This document shows positions 6,908-14,909 of a stretch of DNA of 64,000 nt, piece by piece. A program made the position numbers and the translations under genes. The stretch's first letter is position 1. Each line of letters opens with the position of its first letter. Under the pieces are notes generated by a model that was given only the letters and a program-made list of their open reading frames with translations, had not been told where the DNA came from and did no database searches. This DNA comes from Bradyrhizobium sp. DOA9 (lineage in GTDB: Bacteria > Pseudomonadota > Alphaproteobacteria > Rhizobiales > Xanthobacteraceae): positions 2,779,725 through 2,843,724 of the forward strand of contig NZ_DF820425.1 in NCBI RefSeq assembly GCF_000617845.2, read 5' to 3'.

Positions 6908-9631
6908 ATGGTCCGAGAGCGCCGCGATCCCGAACAACGTCCGTCCCCGGAGGCCCTGCTGGAAGCGGCGCGCCGGGAGGAGAGCGCGAGCGGCAGGCTG
7001 AAGATCTTCGTCGGCGCCGCTCCCGGCGTCGGCAAGACCTACGAGATGCTGCAAAGCGCCCATGCCAAGCGCAAGGCCGGCGTCGATGTCGTGGTCGGGT
7101 TCGTCGAGACCCATGGCCGCGCCGAGACCGAGGCGCTGGTGCGCGGCCTCGAAGTGGTCCCGCGCAAGCGGCTGGACTATCGCGGCCAGATCGTCGAGGA
7201 GATGGACCTCGACGCGGTGATCGCGCGGCGGCCGCAGATCGCGCTGGTCGACGAGCTCGCCCATACCAATGCAGCAGGTAGCCGTCATCCCAAGCGCTAT
7301 CTCGATGTCGAGGAGCTGCTCTCGCACGGCATCGACGTCTACACCGCTGTCAACATCCAGCACATCGAGAGCCTGAACGACGTCGTCGCCCAGATCACCC
7401 ATGTCCGGGTGCGCGAGACCGTGCCGGATTCGGTGTTCGACCGCGCCGACGCGATCGAGCTGATCGACCTCACGCCCGACGACCTGATCCAGCGGCTGAA
7501 GGAGGGCAAGGTCTATGTGCCCAAGCAGGCCGAGCGGGCGCTGGAGCATTATTTCTCGCCGGGCAATCTCACGGCGCTGCGTGAGCTCGCCCTGCGCCGC
7601 ACCGCCGAGCGGGTCGACGAGCAGCTGCTCACCCACATGCAGGCGAATGCGATTTCCGGGCCCTGGGCCGCGGGCGAGCGCATTCTGGTCTGCGTCAGCG
7701 AGGATCCGCGCGCAGCCGGCCTCGTGCGCTACACCAAGCGATTGGCCGACCGTTTGCACGCGCCGTTCACCGCGGTCTCGATCGAGACGCGGCGATCGCT
7801 GCAATTGTCCGACGAGGAGCGCGATCGGCTGGCCGACACGCTGCGGCTGGCGGAATCGCTCGGCGGCGAGGCGCTGACCATTCCCGCCGTCGGCCGCCGC
7901 ATCGCCGACGACGTCGTCAATTTCGCGCAAGGCAACAACGTCACCCAGATCGTGATCGGCAAGTCGACGCGCTCGCGCTGGTTCGAGATGACGCGCGGCT
8001 CGGTCGTGCACGATCTGGTGCGACGTGCCGGCAATATCAGCGTTCACGTCATCCCCGGCAACGAGCTTTCCGGAGAGGCGGCGCCCAAGATGGCGGTGCA
8101 GACCGCCGCACGATCCGAGCCGTTCGATCCCTTGCCTTATCTCAAGGCGCTTGGAATCGTGCTTGTGGGTCTCGGCGCTGCCAAGCTGATCCAGCCCTAT
8201 TTCGGCATCGAGAACGTCGATCTCGTGCTGCTGACCTCGGTCGTCGCGGTGGCTGTGCGCTACGGCCTGTGGCCCTCGCTGCTGGCCACGGTGGCGGCCT
8301 CGCTCTGCTATAATTTCTTCTTCATCCCGCCGATCTACACCTTCACGATCACGGACCCGACCAATGTCGCCGCCTTCGTGCTGTTCACGGTGGTGGCGAT
8401 AATTGTATCCAATGTCGCGGCGCGCGTGCGCATCCAGGCCGACGCCGCGATCGGCCGGATCAGGATGACCGAGCAGCTCTATGCCTTCAGCCGCAAGCTC
8501 GCCGGCACGGCGACGCTCGACGACGTGTTGTGGGCCAGTGCCTACCAGATCGCATTGATGCTGAAGGTGCGCGTGGTGCTGCTGTTGCCGGACGAGGGCC
8601 TGCTGACGGTGAAATCGGGCTATCCGCCTGAGGACGAGCTCGACCAGGCCGACCTCGCCGCCGCCAATTGGGCCTGGAGCAACGATCGCCCAGCCGGCCG
8701 CGGCTCGGACACCTTGCCCGGCGCCAAACGATTGTTCCTGCCGATGCGCACCGGGCGCGGGCCGATCGGTGTGATCGGCATCGACAACGACCGCACCGGC
8801 CCGCTGCTGACGCCGGACCAGCGCCGGCTGCTCGATGCGCTGGTCGACCAGGGCGCGCTCGCGATCGAGCGCGTGCTGCTGGTCGAGGACATGGACCGCG
8901 TCAAGCGCACCGTCGAATCCGAGCGGCTGCGCTCGGCGCTGCTCACCTCGATCTCGCACGATCTGAAGACGCCGCTCGCCTCGGTGCTCGGCGCGGCCTC
9001 CACCATGCGCGACCTCGCCGGTGCGCTCTCCGACACCGAGAAGCGCGATTTGCTCGCCACCGTGATCGACGAATCCGAGCGGCTCAACCGCTTCATCGCC
9101 AATCTGCTCGACATGACCAAGCTCGAATCCGGCGCCATCGTGCCCAACACGGCACTGCACGATCTCGGCGAGATCGTCGGCAGCGCGCTGCGGCGCGCCA
9201 GCAAGATCCTGGCCGCCCACAAGGTCGAGCTGGTGCTGGCCGCCGACCTGCCGATGCTCCAGCTCGATGCCGTGCTGTTCGAGCAGGTGCTGTTCAACCT
9301 GCTCGACAACGCCGCGAAGTACTCACCGCCGGAGACCACGATCTTGATCCGTGGCCGACGTGACGGTGCCCAGGTCGTGCTCGAGGTCGCCGACGAGGGC
9401 GCCGGCATTCCCCCGGGCGAGCTCGAGAGCGTGTTCGACAAGTTCTATCGCGTGCAGAAGGGCGATCACGTTCGTCCCGGCACCGGGCTCGGACTTGCGA
9501 TCTCCCGCGGCTTCGTCGAGGCGATGGGCGGCACGATCTCCGCCGCCAATCGCAGCGGGCGGAGCGGCGCGGTGCTCACCATTCGCCTGCCGGTTCCGGC
9601 ACAGAGCCACGCATTGGATACCGCCGCATGA
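6908..9631 (+). CDS. kdpD: Sensor histidine kinase KdpD
   Basis: A membrane sensor kinase of 907 residues, paired with KdpE, that controls kdp transcription in response to K+ limitation or ionic stress. Domains in order: N-terminal KdpD domain with a Walker-A-like GAAPGVGKTYEML (about residues 36-48), a UspA-like domain (about 255-380), four closely spaced membrane helices (about 410-510), a GAF-like domain, a HisKA dimerisation domain with the phosphoacceptor in SISHDLKTPLASVLG (His684), and a C-terminal ATPase domain with DNAAKYSP and GTGLGLAI. It overlaps kdpE by 4 bases. Confidence 0.97.
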   Translation: MVRERRDPEQRPSPEALLEAARREESASGRLKIFVGAAPGVGKTYEMLQSAHAKRKAGVDVVVGFVETHGRAETEALVRGLEVVPRKRLDYRGQIVEEMDLDAVIARRPQIALVDELAHTNAAGSRHPKRYLDVEELLSHGIDVYTAVNIQHIESLNDVVAQITHVRVRETVPDSVFDRADAIELIDLTPDDLIQRLKEGKVYVPKQAERALEHYFSPGNLTALRELALRRTAERVDEQLLTHMQANAISGPWAAGERILVCVSEDPRAAGLVRYTKRLADRLHAPFTAVSIETRRSLQLSDEERDRLADTLRLAESLGGEALTIPAVGRRIADDVVNFAQGNNVTQIVIGKSTRSRWFEMTRGSVVHDLVRRAGNISVHVIPGNELSGEAAPKMAVQTAARSEPFDPLPYLKALGIVLVGLGAAKLIQPYFGIENVDLVLLTSVVAVAVRYGLWPSLLATVAASLCYNFFFIPPIYTFTITDPTNVAAFVLFTVVAIIVSNVAARVRIQADAAIGRIRMTEQLYAFSRKLAGTATLDDVLWASAYQIALMLKVRVVLLLPDEGLLTVKSGYPPEDELDQADLAAANWAWSNDRPAGRGSDTLPGAKRLFLPMRTGRGPIGVIGIDNDRTGPLLTPDQRRLLDALVDQGALAIERVLLVEDMDRVKRTVESERLRSALLTSISHDLKTPLASVLGAASTMRDLAGALSDTEKRDLLATVIDESERLNRFIANLLDMTKLESGAIVPNTALHDLGEIVGSALRRASKILAAHKVELVLAADLPMLQLDAVLFEQVLFNLLDNAAKYSPPETTILIRGRRDGAQVVLEVADEGAGIPPGELESVFDKFYRVQKGDHVRPGTGLGLAISRGFVEAMGGTISAANRSGRSGAVLTIRLPVPAQSHALDTAA

Positions 9632-10317
9632 GCGCTGCTCCGATCAAGGTCCTGGTCATCGACGACGAGCCGCCGATCCGCAAATTGCTGCGGATGGGGC
9701 TGACGACGCAGGGCTACGACATCCTGGAGGCGCCGAACGGCAAGACGGCGCTGGAGAAGCTCGACGAGGAGCCGGCGCTGATCATCCTCGATCTCGGCCT
9801 GCCCGACATCCAGGGTCATGAGCTGCTCCGCACCATCCGCACCCGCAACGAAGGCGTGCCGATCGTGGTGCTGTCGAGCCGCGGCGACGAAGCCGGCAAG
9901 GTCCAGGCGCTCGATCTCGGCGCCGACGATTATCTGACCAAGCCGTTCGGCATGGAGGAGCTGCTGGCGCGCCTGCGCGCCGCGCTGCGCCACCAGCTTC
10001 AGGTCAAGGGCGAGCGCCCGGTGTTCCGCACCGGCGATCTCTCGGTTGATCTCGTCCGCCGCATCGTCAAGGTCGGGGATCGCGAGGTGAAGCTGTCGCC
10101 GAAGGAATATGACCTGCTGCGCGTGCTGGTGCAGCACGCCGGCAAGGTGCTCACCCACCGCTTCCTGCTCAAGGAGCTGTGGGACGAATTGACCGACGCG
10201 CAGTACTTGCGCGTCTATGTTCGCCAGCTCCGCCAGAAGATCGAAGCCGACCCGGAACGGCCGCAATACGTGCTGACGGAAACGGGGATCGGGTATCGGC
10301 TGAAGGCGGGGGAGTAG
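9628..10317 (+). CDS. kdpE: Response regulator KdpE (OmpR/PhoB family)
   Basis: A 229-residue DNA-binding response regulator. The receiver domain (residues 1-120) has the acidic pair in VIDDEPPIR, the phosphoacceptor Asp55 in IILDLGLPD and the conserved lysine in LTKPFG. The C-terminal winged helix (about 130-227) contains LSPKEYDLLRVLV and LRVYVRQLRQKIE. The ATG overlaps the kdpD stop (ATGA), so the two are translationally coupled. The likely target is the inverted-repeat-rich region upstream of the small kdp ORFs at 2009. Confidence 0.97.
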   Translation: MSAAPIKVLVIDDEPPIRKLLRMGLTTQGYDILEAPNGKTALEKLDEEPALIILDLGLPDIQGHELLRTIRTRNEGVPIVVLSSRGDEAGKVQALDLGADDYLTKPFGMEELLARLRAALRHQLQVKGERPVFRTGDLSVDLVRRIVKVGDREVKLSPKEYDLLRVLVQHAGKVLTHRFLLKELWDELTDAQYLRVYVRQLRQKIEADPERPQYVLTETGIGYRLKAGE

Positions 10318-10325
10318 GCTCAGCT

Positions 10326-10433
10326 GTCATTCCGGGACGCGCCCCTTGGCGCGGGCCCGGAATCCATTTCTCCGCTCGTCACGCTTGGCATGATGGATTC
10401 CGGGCTCGATGCTTCGCATCGCCCCGGAATGAC
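10326..10433. repeat. Intergenic palindromic repeat, family B
   Basis: Begins GTCATTCCGGG and ends CCCCGGAATGAC, with further internal inverted pieces (GGGCCCGGAATCCAT versus ATGGATTCCGGGCTC). It occupies nearly all of the 126-base space between the convergent kdpE and ku genes and may serve as a two-way transcription stop. It is a different family from the CATTGCGAG repeats. Confidence 0.8.
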
Positions 10434-10443
10434 GGTGGGGTTG

Positions 10444-11322
10444 CTACCCCGCCTTCCGATGCCTTGCCGCTGTCCGGTGCGCCTTCTTCGGGGCGTGCCG
10501 CCGTCCGGTCGCGCGGCGCGCATGGGACTTCGCCGCATTCTTCTTACCGCCCTTCAGGCTCTGCTTCAGCGCGTCCATCAGGCTGACGACGTTGCTCGGC
10601 CGCTCCTCGGGCTCGGGGAGTGCGATCTTCTTGCCGCTGGCCTTGCGCTTCACCAGGGCCTTCAGCGCATTCTCGTAGTCGTCCTTGAACTTGCTGGGGT
10701 CGAAATGCGCCGCCTTGGTCTTGAGGATGTGGCCGGCAAGCTCGACCATGTCCTTGGTGATCTTCGGGCTCTTGATGTCGTCGAAGAACTGGTCCTCCTC
10801 GCGCAGCTCGTAAGGGAAGCGCAGCGTGGTGCCGAGCAGGCCCTTGCCGAGCGGCTCGATCGCCATGACGTGCTCGCGGTTGGTCAGAACGATCTTGGCG
10901 AGCGCGACGCGCTCCTGGTCCTTCATCGCGTCGCGGATCACCGCGAAGGCATCGACCGCCGCCTTGCCGTCCGGCGCGATGTAATAGGGATGGTTGAGAA
11001 AGCGCTGGTCGATCTCCTCGCGCGGCACGAAGCTCTCGATGTCGATGGTGTGATTGCTCTCGATCTGGACCGCCTCGAGCTCCTCCGGCTCGATCTCAAC
11101 ATATTTGCCCTTGCGCAGCTCGTAGCCGCGACCCTTCTGGTCGCTCTCGACGACGTCACCGGTCTCGGCATCGATCATCTGCTGCTTGAGACGGTTCCCG
11201 GTCTCGCGGTTGATCAGGTGAAACCGCGTCTTCTCGGCTGCGGTGGTCGCCGGATAAAGCACGACCGGGCAACTGACCAGCGACAGCTTCAACGTTCCCT
11301 TCCAATAGGCGCGCGGGGCCAT
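10444..11322 (-). CDS. ku: DNA end-binding protein Ku
   Basis: Bacterial Ku, a homodimeric ring that binds double-strand break ends and recruits LigD for non-homologous end joining. It has 292 residues from the ATG at 11322, after TGGAGA; the longer in-frame reading runs back into the divergent promoter and is rejected. The core begins MAPRAYWKGTLKLSLVSCPV and includes FHLINRETGNRLKQQMID and GKYVEIEPEELEAVQIES. The lysine/arginine-rich tail after about residue 255 is typical of the DNA-contacting extension of bacterial Ku. It is divergent from ligD. Confidence 0.96.
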   Translation of the reverse strand: MAPRAYWKGTLKLSLVSCPVVLYPATTAAEKTRFHLINRETGNRLKQQMIDAETGDVVESDQKGRGYELRKGKYVEIEPEELEAVQIESNHTIDIESFVPREEIDQRFLNHPYYIAPDGKAAVDAFAVIRDAMKDQERVALAKIVLTNREHVMAIEPLGKGLLGTTLRFPYELREEDQFFDDIKSPKITKDMVELAGHILKTKAAHFDPSKFKDDYENALKALVKRKASGKKIALPEPEERPSNVVSLMDALKQSLKGGKKNAAKSHARRATGRRHAPKKAHRTAARHRKAG

Positions 11323-11351
11323 TCCATTCTCCAGCGTTTTCAAGGCGTTTT

Positions 11352-11384
11352 GGAACCCCAACCGCCCCATCGGGTTTTGGTTCC
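11352..11384. promoter_or_regulatory. Mirror-image EcfG-type promoters for ku and ligD
   Basis: On the plus strand GGAAC (11352-11356) is followed after 16 bases by GGTT (11373-11376), pointing at ligD. On the minus strand GGAAC (11384-11380) is followed after 16 bases by GGTT (11363-11360), pointing at ku. The alphaproteobacterial general-stress sigma factor (EcfG/RpoE2) recognises GGAAC-N16/17-CGTT. The first base of each -10 differs from consensus, so the call is probable, not certain. Confidence 0.55.
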
Positions 11385-11440
11385 GGGCGGGACTTTCGCC
11401 GTGATAGGCTTTGAGTGCCGAACGAGAAGCGGGACCGGTC

Positions 11441-14116
11441 GTGCTGCAAAAACTTTCCACGTATCGACAGAAGCGGGATTTCGAGAAGACGCCGGAGCCG
11501 TCGGGCAAGGCCGCCGTGGCGCCGTCGAAACAGCGGCGCTTCGTGATCCAGAAACACGATGCGAGCCGGCTGCATTACGATCTCAGGCTCGAATTCGACG
11601 GCGTGTTCAAGTCCTGGGCGGTGACGAAGGGGCCCTCGCTCGATCCCCATGACAAGCGGCTCGCGGTCGAGGTCGAGGACCATCCGCTCGATTATGGCGA
11701 TTTCGAAGGCACGATTCCGGAAGGCCAGTACGGCGGCGGCACCGTGATGCTGTGGGACCGCGGCACCTGGGAGTCGGACGATCCGGAAGCCGGCTTCAGG
11801 AAGGGTGATCTGAAGTTCACCCTCCATGGCGACAAGCTGCAGGGAAGCTGGGTCTTGGTGCGGATGCGCAACCGCGGCGGCGAGAAGCGGACCAACTGGC
11901 TCTTGATCAAGCATCGCGACGAAGATGCGCGCGAAGGTAAGGACAACGATATTCTCGAGCAGGACAAGTCCGTTGCCTCCGGCCGCACCATGGAGCAGAT
12001 CGCCGCGCGCAAGGGCCGCGCGCCGAAGCCGTTCATGCTGGCCAAGGGCACCAAGGCCAAGGCCGACGCAGTCTGGCAGTCCAATCGCGCCGAGGAGACG
12101 AAAGGGCGCACGGTGAGGCCGGCGCCGCGCACCGCGTTGAAGGCCGGCAAGGCGGCGAAGAAAACTGCAGCGGCCGCGACGAACGCCAGGAAGGTGTCGG
12201 CGATGCCGGACTTCGTGGCGCCGCAGCTCTGCACGCTGGTCGAGCGGCCGCCGGGCGACCAGGGCTGGTGCCACGAGATCAAGTTCGACGGCTATCGCGT
12301 CCAGCTCCGGGTCGAGGACGGCGAGGCGACGCTGAAGACCCGCAAGGGTCTCGACTGGACAGCCAAGTTCGCTTCCATCGCCGAGGAGGCGGCCGCACTG
12401 CCGGACGTGATGATCGACGGCGAGATCGTCGCGCTCGACCATAACGGCGCGCCGAACTTCTCCTCGCTGCAAGCTGCGCTGTCCGATGGCAAGACCGACG
12501 ACCTGATCTTCTTCGCCTTCGACCTGCTGTTCGCCGAGGGCGAGGATGACCGGCGCCTGCCGCTCAGCGAACGCAAGGCCAGGCTGAAGCAGCTGCTCGA
12601 CAAGCGCAAGCGCAAGTCGAGCCAGATCCGCTATGTCGAGCATTTCGAAAGCGGCGGCGATGCCGTGCTGCAATCGGCCTGCAAGCTCGAGCTCGAAGGC
12701 GTGGTGTCGAAGAAGCTCAACGCGCCGTACCGTTCGGGGCGCACCGAGAGCTGGGTCAAGTCGAAATGCCGCGCCGGCCATGAGGTGGTGATCGGCGGCT
12801 ACAAGACCACCAACGGCAAATTCCGCTCGCTGATGGCAGGCGTGCAGCGCGGCGATCATCTCGCTTTCGTCGGCATGGTCGGCACCGGCTTCGGCGCGGA
12901 CAAGATCAAGCGCATCATGCCCGCGCTGAAGGCGATGGAGACCAAGGAAAGCCCGTTCGGCGGCAAGAACGCGCCAAAGAAGACGCGGGACGTCCACTGG
13001 CTGAAGCCGGAGCTCGTCGCCGAGATCGAGTTCGCGGGCTTCACCGCCGACGGCAATATTCGCCAGGCGGCGTTCAAGGGCTTGCGGCAGGACAAGCCGG
13101 CCGAGGAGGTCGAGGCCGAGACGCCCGTCGATACCGAGCTCGCCGAGCCCCGGGCCAAGGCGGCGGCGCGCGTGAAGGCGGGCGGACGGTCGAAGCAGAC
13201 CGTTCAGAATGCCGAGGTCATGGGCGTCGTCATTTCCAAGCCGGACAAGGAGCTCTGGCCGGATGACAGCGATGGCGGCGTCGTCACCAAGCTGGATCTT
13301 GCCCGCTATCTCGAAGCCGTCGGCGAATGGATGATCGTGCACCTCAAGGGCCGGCCGTGCTCGCTGATCCGCGCGCCCGACGGGATCAAGGGCGAATGCT
13401 TCTTCCAGCGCCACGCCATGCAGGGGACATCGAACCTTCTGGAGCTCGCGCGGGTCTCTGGCGACCGCAAGCCCTATCTTCAGATCGATCGGATCGAGGG
13501 GCTCGCCGCGGTGGCGCAGATCGGCGGCGTCGAGCTGCATCCCTGGAACTGCGCGCCCTATGCCTACGACACCCCGGGCCGGCTGGTGTTCGACCTCGAT
13601 CCGGCGCCCGACGTGGAGTTCGCCGACGTCGTCGAGGCGGCCAAGGAGATGCGGCAACGGCTCGCCGACATCGGCATGGACAGCTTCTGCAAGACCACCG
13701 GCGGCAAGGGCCTGCACGTCGTGGTGCCGCTGCTTCACGGCGCGCGCGACAAGGTGAGCTGGAAGGAGGCCAAGGCCTTTGCGCAAGGCGTCTGCCAGTG
13801 GATGGCCGACGACGATCCCGAGCGCTATCTGCTCAACATGTCGAAGAAGCTGCGCAAGGGAAAGATCTTCCTGGATTATCTGCGCAACGACCGGATGTCG
13901 ACGGCGGTGGCCCCGCTGTCGCCGCGCGCCCGCGCCGGGGCCACAGTCTCGATGCCACTGACCTGGGCGCAAGTGAAGAGCGATCTCGATCCCAAGCGCT
14001 ATACGCTGCGCACCGTGCCGGGCCTGCTGGCGCGATCGAAGGCGTGGGAGGGTTACGACGATGCCGCCGCATCGATCAAGGCCGCGATGAAGAAGCTGGC
14101 GGGGAAGGTGAAGTAG
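11441..14116 (+). CDS. ligD: ATP-dependent DNA ligase LigD (phosphoesterase-ligase-polymerase)
   Basis: A multifunctional end-joining enzyme. Three domains appear in order: a 3'-phosphoesterase (about residues 25-180, with [12 protein letters not shown] and [13 protein letters not shown]), an ATP-dependent ligase with catalytic Lys281 in EIKFDGYR, and a primase-like polymerase (about 590-880) with metal-binding [10 protein letters not shown] and [14 protein letters not shown]. The start is uncertain: GTG at 11441 (891 aa) puts [17 protein letters not shown] at the usual place; TTG at 11411 would add ten residues. It is divergent from ku, its recruiting partner. Confidence 0.95.
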   Translation: MLQKLSTYRQKRDFEKTPEPSGKAAVAPSKQRRFVIQKHDASRLHYDLRLEFDGVFKSWAVTKGPSLDPHDKRLAVEVEDHPLDYGDFEGTIPEGQYGGGTVMLWDRGTWESDDPEAGFRKGDLKFTLHGDKLQGSWVLVRMRNRGGEKRTNWLLIKHRDEDAREGKDNDILEQDKSVASGRTMEQIAARKGRAPKPFMLAKGTKAKADAVWQSNRAEETKGRTVRPAPRTALKAGKAAKKTAAAATNARKVSAMPDFVAPQLCTLVERPPGDQGWCHEIKFDGYRVQLRVEDGEATLKTRKGLDWTAKFASIAEEAAALPDVMIDGEIVALDHNGAPNFSSLQAALSDGKTDDLIFFAFDLLFAEGEDDRRLPLSERKARLKQLLDKRKRKSSQIRYVEHFESGGDAVLQSACKLELEGVVSKKLNAPYRSGRTESWVKSKCRAGHEVVIGGYKTTNGKFRSLMAGVQRGDHLAFVGMVGTGFGADKIKRIMPALKAMETKESPFGGKNAPKKTRDVHWLKPELVAEIEFAGFTADGNIRQAAFKGLRQDKPAEEVEAETPVDTELAEPRAKAAARVKAGGRSKQTVQNAEVMGVVISKPDKELWPDDSDGGVVTKLDLARYLEAVGEWMIVHLKGRPCSLIRAPDGIKGECFFQRHAMQGTSNLLELARVSGDRKPYLQIDRIEGLAAVAQIGGVELHPWNCAPYAYDTPGRLVFDLDPAPDVEFADVVEAAKEMRQRLADIGMDSFCKTTGGKGLHVVVPLLHGARDKVSWKEAKAFAQGVCQWMADDDPERYLLNMSKKLRKGKIFLDYLRNDRMSTAVAPLSPRARAGATVSMPLTWAQVKSDLDPKRYTLRTVPGLLARSKAWEGYDDAAASIKAAMKKLAGKVK

Positions 14117-14140
14117 GTCTGCTATTACGGCGGAGGTGTC

Positions 14141-14229
14141 GTAGGGTGGGCAAAGCGAAGTGTGCCCACCACCTTTTTCAACGGCGAGGAAGGTGGGCAC
14201 GGCGCAAGAGGCGCCTTTGCCCACCCTAC
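14141..14229. repeat. Intergenic palindromic repeat, family C
   Basis: Starts GTAGGGTGGGCAAAGCG and ends CTTTGCCCACCCTAC, with inner arms GTGCCCACC and GGTGGGCAC. The two halves are near-perfect reverse complements around a short centre. It sits between the convergent ligD and DUF3309 genes, where a strong hairpin on either transcript would favour termination. Confidence 0.85.
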
Positions 14230-14245
14230 AAGATCTCCGCCGTCG

Positions 14246-14410
14246 CTAGATCCTACCCATCAGGATCAGGATCAGCAGAATGACGATGACGAGCCCGAGG
14301 CCGCCGCCGCCGTAATAGCCGGTGCCGTAGAACGGTCCGCCGCCGATGCCGCTGAAGCCGCCGAGCAGGGCGATGATCAAGATGATCAGAATGATCGTGC
14401 CGATTGTCAT
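14246..14410 (-). CDS. DUF3309 family small membrane protein (54 aa)
   Basis: A 54-residue protein with an N-terminal helix (TIGTIILIILIIALLGGFSG), a glycine/tyrosine-rich centre (FYGTGYYGGGG) and a C-terminal helix ending LILMGRI. This helix-Gly/Tyr-helix layout with a terminal G-R-I is the DUF3309 pattern. The ATG at 14410 is set by a strong GGAGGAG. A GGAAC-N16-AGTT element 60-84 bases upstream suggests general-stress control. The function is unknown; the family is common in stress-induced gene sets of Rhizobiales. Confidence 0.85.
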   Translation of the reverse strand: MTIGTIILIILIIALLGGFSGIGGGPFYGTGYYGGGGLGLVIVILLILILMGRI

Positions 14411-14469
14411 GCGAATCTCCTCCAGCCCTTTCTTGAAAGGGTCGTTGCACCTGTCCCTTATGCGGGGGC

Positions 14470-14494
14470 AACTTGCCGCAGGTTTTAAAGTTCC
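14470..14494 (-). promoter_or_regulatory. Probable EcfG-type promoter for the DUF3309 gene
   Basis: On the minus strand GGAAC (14494-14490) is followed after 16 bases by AGTT (14473-14470). The -35 matches the general-stress consensus exactly and the -10 matches three of four bases. The expected start of transcription leaves a leader of about 50 bases before the ATG. The remaining part of the 14411-14589 gap shows nothing else that I recognise. Confidence 0.4.
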
Positions 14495-14589
14495 GGCCTT
14501 GCAACGCAGGCTCCGACTTCCACATGCATGGAACTTTCGCCCTGCCATCGGGCATGATGGAATGAGGGTCAGTCAGAAGAGGCAGGACC

Positions 14590-14907
14590 ATGTCAGCACC
14601 GCTCGTCGTCTCGATTCCGCATCGCCTCGGCCGTGAGGAGGCGGTGCGCCGGCTCAAGACAGGGCTCGGCCGCGCCGCAGCGAGCATTCCCGTGATGCAG
14701 GTCGAGGAGGAGCGCTGGAGCGGCGACAGCATGGCCTTCCGCATCCGCGCGCTCGGCCAGATTGCGACGGGGCAGGTCGATGTCGGCGACGATCAGGTCC
14801 GGGTCGAGGTGGTGCTGCCCTGGCTGCTGCAGCGCTTTGCCGAGATGGCGCAGGCCACGATCAGGAAGCGCGGCCAATTGCTGCTGACCAAGGACGGGGA
14901 GAAGTAA
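14590..14907 (+). CDS. Polyhydroxyalkanoic acid system family protein
   Basis: A 105-residue protein. SIPHRLGREEAVRRLKTGLG near the N-terminus, RWSGDSMAFRIRALGQIATG in the middle and a basic C-terminal half match the family often annotated as polyhydroxyalkanoic acid system protein, found near polymer-granule genes in other bacteria. No granule genes are nearby here, so a role in polyhydroxyalkanoate storage is inferred only from the family. It is convergent with treY, whose stop codon lies two bases away. Confidence 0.75.
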   Translation: MSAPLVVSIPHRLGREEAVRRLKTGLGRAAASIPVMQVEEERWSGDSMAFRIRALGQIATGQVDVGDDQVRVEVVLPWLLQRFAEMAQATIRKRGQLLLTKDGEK

Positions 14908-14909
14908 CG

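Noticed and set aside
11156-14224. 1022-codon frame antisense to ligD
   Set aside because: The plus-strand ligD has all three catalytic domains intact; the antisense frame has shadow composition and no motif.
14590-14907. EcfG promoter for the polyhydroxyalkanoic acid system gene
   Set aside because: A GGAAC is present on the plus strand upstream, but the bases 16-17 positions later (GGCA/GCAT) do not fit the -10.
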